Assembly: GCA_022706685.1 (NCBI GenBank)
Contig: JAKJCA010000027.1
Coordinates: 1-36,930 of the forward strand
Length of the DNA stretch: 36,930 nucleotides
Direction: 5' to 3'
Source of the DNA: Bacillota bacterium
GTDB taxonomy: Bacteria > Bacillota > Clostridia > Oscillospirales > Acutalibacteraceae
The position numbers and the translations under genes were made by a program. Positions 33,161-36,930 of the stretch are shown here, piece by piece; within the stretch, counting starts at the first letter, position 1, and every line of letters starts with the position of its first letter. Under the pieces are notes generated by a model, which was not told the DNA's origin, did no database searches, and saw only the letters and a program-made list of their open reading frames with translations.

Positions 33161-34198
33161 TCAGTACGCCACTTCCACGGGAACGCCCGTTTCGGCGGAA
33201 CGGTTGCAGGCCAGGGCGAAAATCAGCGATTTGACCCCGTCGGCGTAATCGCAGCGGATGGCCGATGCGTCCCCGCTGAGCACCGCTTCGACAAAGGTGC
33301 GGTCGCAATCCAAACCGGCGTCGTTTTCCTGCCGGAGCGTGACCGTTTTGGTTTTCTTGCTGAGCACGCCGTCGCCTTTGGTCACAAATATGCCGCCTTC
33401 CGCGTCCTCGTCCTTTTCGTGGAAATCCAGCGTTTCGATGATGCGGTGCACCGCGCGCTTCTCCCCGGCGCTGAAGGTGATTTTGCTGTCGAAACTCGCG
33501 CCTTCGGTGGCGTAACAGCCCGCGGACATCACGCCGAGCGCCCCGCCTCGAAAGCGGATGATCGTCGTGGTCACCTCGTCGATATCGTAACCCTGCCGGC
33601 GCAGCGCGCCGCCCTCGCCGAACGTGCAGACCGCCGCCGGTTCGTCAAACAGCCAGCGGATCAGATCCAACTGGTGGATGGCCGACTCGACGAGCATCCC
33701 GCCCGATTTGTTTTTATACGGCCACCAGGGCATTTCCGGCACGCCGTTGACGCGCGAGGCTTCCACGAGCCGGACCTCGTTGCCGGCAAGGAACGCTTTC
33801 AGCGGTTCGATCAGGCTGCTGTAACGGCACTGGAAGCCGACCGCCGTAATCAGCCCCGCTTTTTTGACACGGTCCGCCGTGCGCCGGGCAAACGCCTCGT
33901 CGAGCGAAACGGGCTTTTCGACGAAAAAATGGATGCCCCGGCGGATGGTTTCGTCCTCGATATCACCGTGGGCGAAAGGCGGCACGCAGATAAAGACCAT
34001 ATCCGGCCGCACCTCGTCGTACATTTGGCGGAAGTCCGTGAACGCCCTGCCGCTGCCAGCCCGACGGCGGAAAAGTTCGGCCTTCTCGGGCACCAGGTCG
34101 CAGAAACCCGCAAGTTCGACCCTGCCGTCCATTTGCAGCAGGTGGTCGAGATGGTAACTGCCGATGCGTTCGCAACCGATCATGGCGAGTCTTTTCAT
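33161..34198 (-). CDS. Gfo/Idh/MocA family oxidoreductase, altered Rossmann motif
   Basis: 345 aa. The C-terminal domain has GGMLVESAIHQLDLIRWLF with the usual His and Asp, and EKP is at 94-96. The nucleotide-binding loop reads IGCERIGSYH instead of GCGRIG: the second glycine of GxGxxG is Glu10. This could weaken or change cofactor binding, or be tolerated. Start ATG at 34198 follows GAGGGGTG. It leads the minus-strand pair with the DegT aminotransferase (74 nt between them). Role proposed: oxidise a sugar or cyclitol alcohol to the ketone for amination. Confidence 0.87.
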   Translation of the reverse strand: MKRLAMIGCERIGSYHLDHLLQMDGRVELAGFCDLVPEKAELFRRRAGSGRAFTDFRQMYDEVRPDMVFICVPPFAHGDIEDETIRRGIHFFVEKPVSLDEAFARRTADRVKKAGLITAVGFQCRYSSLIEPLKAFLAGNEVRLVEASRVNGVPEMPWWPYKNKSGGMLVESAIHQLDLIRWLFDEPAAVCTFGEGGALRRQGYDIDEVTTTIIRFRGGALGVMSAGCYATEGASFDSKITFSAGEKRAVHRIIETLDFHEKDEDAEGGIFVTKGDGVLSKKTKTVTLRQENDAGLDCDRTFVEAVLSGDASAIRCDYADGVKSLIFALACNRSAETGVPVEVAY

Positions 34199-34277
34199 GA
34201 ATACACCCCTCGTACGGAAAGGTTAAATTCCAGCTTGAGGCCCGCGAAACCGCTTGATAGACAAGGAAAAAGAGTAA

Positions 34278-34295
34278 AAAATATGCCCATATTTT
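34278..34295. repeat. Perfect inverted repeat in the divergent region
   Basis: AAAATATGCCCATATTTT: 8-bp arms, 2-nt centre. Lies in the predicted leader of the minus-strand operon, about 10-27 nt after the expected transcript start. Candidate operator. Confidence 0.6.
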
Positions 34296-34304
34296 AAATG
34301 AGAA

Positions 34305-34320
34305 CGGTATTATTATACCG
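34305..34320. promoter_or_regulatory. Palindrome over the minus-strand -10 box
   Basis: CGGTATTATTATACCG: 6-bp arms around TATT. It contains the whole minus-strand TATAAT. A protein bound here would block the polymerase. Confidence 0.6.
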
Positions 34321-34340
34321 ATTGGGGCACTATTGTGCAA
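34312..34340 (-). promoter_or_regulatory. Predicted promoter of the oxidoreductase/aminotransferase operon
   Basis: On the minus strand TTGCAC (34340-34335), 17-nt spacer and perfect TATAAT (34317-34312). Transcript start near 34305, giving a leader of about 107 nt before the ATG at 34198. No equally good plus-strand promoter was found; TATAAA at 34360-34365 is a weak candidate. Confidence 0.7.
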
Positions 34341-34344
34341 TAGT
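34329..34344. promoter_or_regulatory. Palindrome over the minus-strand -35 box
   Basis: ACTATTGTGCAATAGT: 7-bp perfect arms with a TG centre, covering the TTGCAC -35 box. Typical size and placement for a helix-turn-helix repressor or activator site; the regulator is unknown and not encoded in the window. Confidence 0.6.
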
Positions 34345-34412
34345 CAGCGCCTGCGGGGATATAAACCCCGTCCCCGCCGGCGGAAATCGAATCAGGAAAG
34401 GAAAAAACGCCG

Positions 34413-35777
34413 ATGAAAAACGCCGTCGTTCTCTGTGCCGGAGCCGGCACGAAAATCTGGCCCTACGCCCAAATCCGCAGCAAGGTGATGCTGCCGGTTT
34501 CCAACAAACCGGTCGTCGCTTACACGGTCGACGCCTTGACGGAGATGGGCTTCGACAACATCGTCCTCGTCGCCGGCCGTTTTGCCGACGAGATCCGCGC
34601 GTATTTCCGCGATGCCGCGAATGTGCAAATCATCATTGATTCCTCACCGAAAGGCACCGCCGCCTCTCTGCTGCTGGCGCGCGAGGCGGTGATGGGTCCC
34701 TTCCTCGCGCTATACGGCGACACCATCGTGCAGCCGGAGGACCTTGCGGCCCTCGTGAGCGCCTATGAGACGCAAGGCGCCCCTCAGGCGCTTGTCGGCC
34801 CCGTGACGGGCCGCAGTGCCGACTGCGTCGGCTGCCGGATCGAAGGCGGCCTGCTCAAGGAGGTCTGGGGCCACTCACGCAGTGAAAGCACGCACTTCTT
34901 CGCCGGTTTCGCTCTCGGCCGTGAGTTTTTCGAGGCGCTGGCCTATAATCCCTCGCGCTTCGCCTATACGGAGGTCGGCATGATGCCGCCCGTCGAGGCG
35001 TATCTCGAAGTCAGCGTCGCCGACGAGATGAAGCGCGGCGTCCGCTTCGGCGCCGTCGAGGCGTCGCGGCCGGTCTTCGACATCGACAAACCCTGGCATA
35101 TCCTCGCCGCCAACGCCGCCGTCAACGAGATGCGCTGCGGCGCGTTGACACAAAACGAACTCGCCGAAGGCGCCGAAATCGACCCGACCGCGAGCGTCGG
35201 CGGTTTTGTTCGTTTGGGCAAAAACAGCAGAATCGGCAGGAACGTCATTATCAAAGGCAATATCATCGTCGGCGACGACACCGCGATAACCGACGGCGCC
35301 ATCGTCTCGGGCAACGTTGTCATCGGCAATCAAACCAGCGTACGCAACGCCTGCTTCATCGAGTGCAACTCGACCGTCGGCAACGAATGCATCGTCAGTC
35401 ACGCGGCCGAACTCGACGGCCTGATTATGGACCGCGTCTATCTTTATCACTATATGGAAATCAACGGCGTCGTCGGTGAAAACACCGATTTCGGCGCAGC
35501 GACCGTCTGCGGCAGTCTGCGTTTTGACGACGGCGAAACCATCCACCGCATCAAAGGCCGCCGCGAGTTCCCGGAGTGCTGCGCCGACAGCGTCTTTATC
35601 GGCGACTACTGCCGCACGGGCGTCAACGCCATTCTGATGCCCGGCGTTAAAGTCGGCGTCTACTGCGTTATCGGCGCCGGCGTCGTGCTCAACCGCGACG
35701 TGAAAGACAACACACTGATTTACGCCGAACAAAACCTCGTCGAAAAGCCCTGGGGCAGCGAGGTTTACGGCTGGTAA
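34413..35777 (+). CDS. Sugar nucleotidyltransferase fused to a left-handed beta-helix domain (GlmU-like)
   Basis: 454 aa. The N-terminal Rossmann-like nucleotidyltransferase domain (about 1-230) starts AVVLCAGAGTKIWPYAQIRSKVMLPVSNKP, with the metal site ALYGDT near 108. Two signature positions differ from the family: GTR(L/M) reads GTKI and the PK of PKxMLPV reads SK. The C-terminal hexapeptide repeats (about 255-440: IGRNVIIKGNIIVGD, AIVSGNVVIGN, VFIGDYCRTGVNAILMPGVKVG) form a beta-helix as in bifunctional GlmU and archaeal sugar-1-phosphate enzymes. It probably makes an NDP-sugar, perhaps with N-acetyl transfer. Starts after AGGAAAGG; divergent from the aminotransferase operon, so it may activate or use its product. 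Confidence 0.85.
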   Translation: MKNAVVLCAGAGTKIWPYAQIRSKVMLPVSNKPVVAYTVDALTEMGFDNIVLVAGRFADEIRAYFRDAANVQIIIDSSPKGTAASLLLAREAVMGPFLALYGDTIVQPEDLAALVSAYETQGAPQALVGPVTGRSADCVGCRIEGGLLKEVWGHSRSESTHFFAGFALGREFFEALAYNPSRFAYTEVGMMPPVEAYLEVSVADEMKRGVRFGAVEASRPVFDIDKPWHILAANAAVNEMRCGALTQNELAEGAEIDPTASVGGFVRLGKNSRIGRNVIIKGNIIVGDDTAITDGAIVSGNVVIGNQTSVRNACFIECNSTVGNECIVSHAAELDGLIMDRVYLYHYMEINGVVGENTDFGAATVCGSLRFDDGETIHRIKGRREFPECCADSVFIGDYCRTGVNAILMPGVKVGVYCVIGAGVVLNRDVKDNTLIYAEQNLVEKPWGSEVYGW

Positions 35778-35807
35778 CCTGATTCTGGCAACGGAAGGGG
35801 AGCGCGC

Positions 35808-36821
35808 ATGGCTGCTTTCGAAAAGCGGACGGACCCCGTGACGGGGCTTAAGTTTACATATCTCACGCCGGCGGATTCCTTGTGCCGCAAGATGTATTTT
35901 TCCTCCGAGAGCTTCACAAGCGACGACCGCCGCGTGCTGTTTTTCCGTTTTCCGCCGGGCGGAATGCAGCTGGTATGCCTCGAACTCGACACCGGGCTCG
36001 AACGGGTCCTTGCCGATTCAGCCGACGGTTGGAACATCCACACCTTCGGCCTCGCGCGTGAAAAAGACGAAGGTTACCTCGTCAAAGGCGACGAGGTCTA
36101 CGCCCTTGACGTTGACAGCGGCGCTGCGCGCCGCCTGGCGCCTCTGCCAGAACGGGCCAAACCCTGCGGGCATTACACGGCAAGCAAAAACGGCCTGCTG
36201 CCGATGACCTTCAAACTCGCCAACGGCATCTTCTGCCTCGCGCTGACCGACCCTGCGCGCGGCGAGACCGAGGAACTCTACTATTCCGACACCCCTTTGG
36301 GCCATTGCCAGGCCTGCCCGGGGGACGACAACACCGTCTTCTTCTGCCATGAGACGGGCGGCGACGCCCTGCAGCGTATGTGGCACTTTGATGTCGCCCG
36401 GCGGCGTGCCTATCCCTATTACGTCGAACGCTGGGGCGAATGGATTACGCACGAGGCATGGAGCGCCGACGGCCGCTTCATGACCTTCATCGAGGCTCCG
36501 GACGAAATCTGGACCGGCTCCGCCGACGGCAGGAACTTCCGCCTTGTGTCCAAAAGCAAGGAGTACCACCACTGCGCCCCTTCGCGTTCCATGCGCTGGA
36601 TAACGGCCGACCGCAGCCAAACCGGCGAGGTGGTGCTCGTCGACGCCGAAACGGGGCGCGATACGGTGCTCGTCACCGGCCATAGGCCGAGCGAAGGCGC
36701 CGACCATCAGCACCCTTCTTTCAACCGCGCCGGCGATAAGGTGCTCTTTTCAGCCCCCGGCGGCGGCTCGTGCCGCGTCGGCCTCGTCGATCTCAACCAA
36801 CTGGAAGGTTTCCGACCCTGA
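35808..36821 (+). CDS. Oligogalacturonate lyase-like (PL22-type) beta-propeller protein
   Basis: 337 aa, predicted seven-bladed propeller, no signal peptide. Similar to oligogalacturonide lyase in TDPVTG...LTPADSLCRKMYF at the start, PLGHC (His166), FFCHETG (His181), WITHEAW (His215), YHHC (His255) and DHQHPSF (His300, His302). Known PL22 enzymes bind Mn2+ through three His and one Gln; the three His align here but the Gln position (three residues before His300) is Gly297. It may be a lyase on uronate oligomers with a changed metal site, or a related enzyme of different specificity. The site AAGGGGAG lies upstream of the ATG and it is 30 nt after the nucleotidyltransferase. Confidence 0.72.
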   Translation: MAAFEKRTDPVTGLKFTYLTPADSLCRKMYFSSESFTSDDRRVLFFRFPPGGMQLVCLELDTGLERVLADSADGWNIHTFGLAREKDEGYLVKGDEVYALDVDSGAARRLAPLPERAKPCGHYTASKNGLLPMTFKLANGIFCLALTDPARGETEELYYSDTPLGHCQACPGDDNTVFFCHETGGDALQRMWHFDVARRRAYPYYVERWGEWITHEAWSADGRFMTFIEAPDEIWTGSADGRNFRLVSKSKEYHHCAPSRSMRWITADRSQTGEVVLVDAETGRDTVLVTGHRPSEGADHQHPSFNRAGDKVLFSAPGGGSCRVGLVDLNQLEGFRP

Positions 36822-36839
36822 ACGTCAGCGGAGGGCGTT

Positions 36840-36930
36840 ATGCTGGAAAAACAGAAGTGGATGTACTTCCCCGCGGATATGGATATCGAATGGCGGCAGG
36901 CCCTCGACGAGGGCAAAGACGTCGCCGGTC
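36840..36930 (+). CDS. Start of an unrecognised gene, cut by the window end
   Basis: ATG at 36840 with GGAGGG a few bases upstream; 30 codons remain (MLEKQKWMYFPADMDIEW, then RQALDEGKDVAG). The frame is open to the edge and the codon use matches neighbours. It starts 18 nt after the propeller gene, so it belongs to the same operon. The DEGKDV stretch recalls some ADP-ribosylglycohydrolase-like proteins, but too little is present to assign a family. Confidence 0.6.
   Translation, partial: MLEKQKWMYFPADMDIEWRQALDEGKDVAG

Overview
The window reads as chromosomal DNA from a GC-rich Bacillota (Firmicutes) bacterium, most likely class Clostridia. The reasons are a PolC-type DNA polymerase III, a HisZ plus short-form HisG pair, a BY-kinase of the capsule/exopolysaccharide type, a BioY biotin transporter, MEP-pathway isoprenoid genes, and strong AGGAGG-like ribosome binding sites. 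The finer lineage cannot be fixed from the sequence. Coding density is very high. No rRNA, tRNA, insertion sequence, phage gene or CRISPR array was seen. The longest stretch without a gene is 214 nt (34199-34412), and it is regulatory.

Layout. (1) 1-939: 3' part of a polysaccharide-type tyrosine kinase with a 16-tyrosine tail. (2) 1000-3120, minus strand: a GH89 (alpha-N-acetylglucosaminidase) family protein that appears to have lost both catalytic glutamates. It is divergent from (3) 3293-7692, a likely operon of Gfo/Idh/MocA oxidoreductase, bioY, nagB, an MTA/SAH-type deaminase and a histidine phosphatase. (4) 7836-18091: the conserved block pyrH-frr-uppS-cdsA-dxr-rseP-ispG-polC, with its own good promoter. 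It covers UMP phosphorylation, ribosome recycling, undecaprenyl and phospholipid precursors, isoprenoid precursors, a site-2 protease and the replicative polymerase. (5) 18180-24401: his operon hisZ-G-D-C-B-A-I-E with a consensus promoter and a candidate operator; hisH and hisF are absent. (6) 24411-29106: a condensation-domain-like acyltransferase, a zinc-ribbon membrane protein, an M20 peptidase and a glycerate kinase, packed onto the his operon without a visible terminator. (7) 29153-31801: two tandem secreted PHP-domain paralogues. (8) 31869-36930: a sugar-modification group. A DegT-type aminotransferase and a second Gfo/Idh/MocA protein lie on the minus strand; divergent from them are a nucleotidyltransferase/left-handed-beta-helix protein, a PL22-like beta-propeller and the start of one further gene. 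The divergent region between them is packed with palindromes.

Regions 4 and 5 are housekeeping. The parts most likely to hold undescribed biology are the catalytically altered GH89 protein with its divergent oxidoreductase/nagB operon (2-3), the paired secreted PHP proteins (7), and the palindrome-controlled aminotransferase/oxidoreductase/nucleotidyltransferase/propeller group (8). Functions given for these are inference from family membership.
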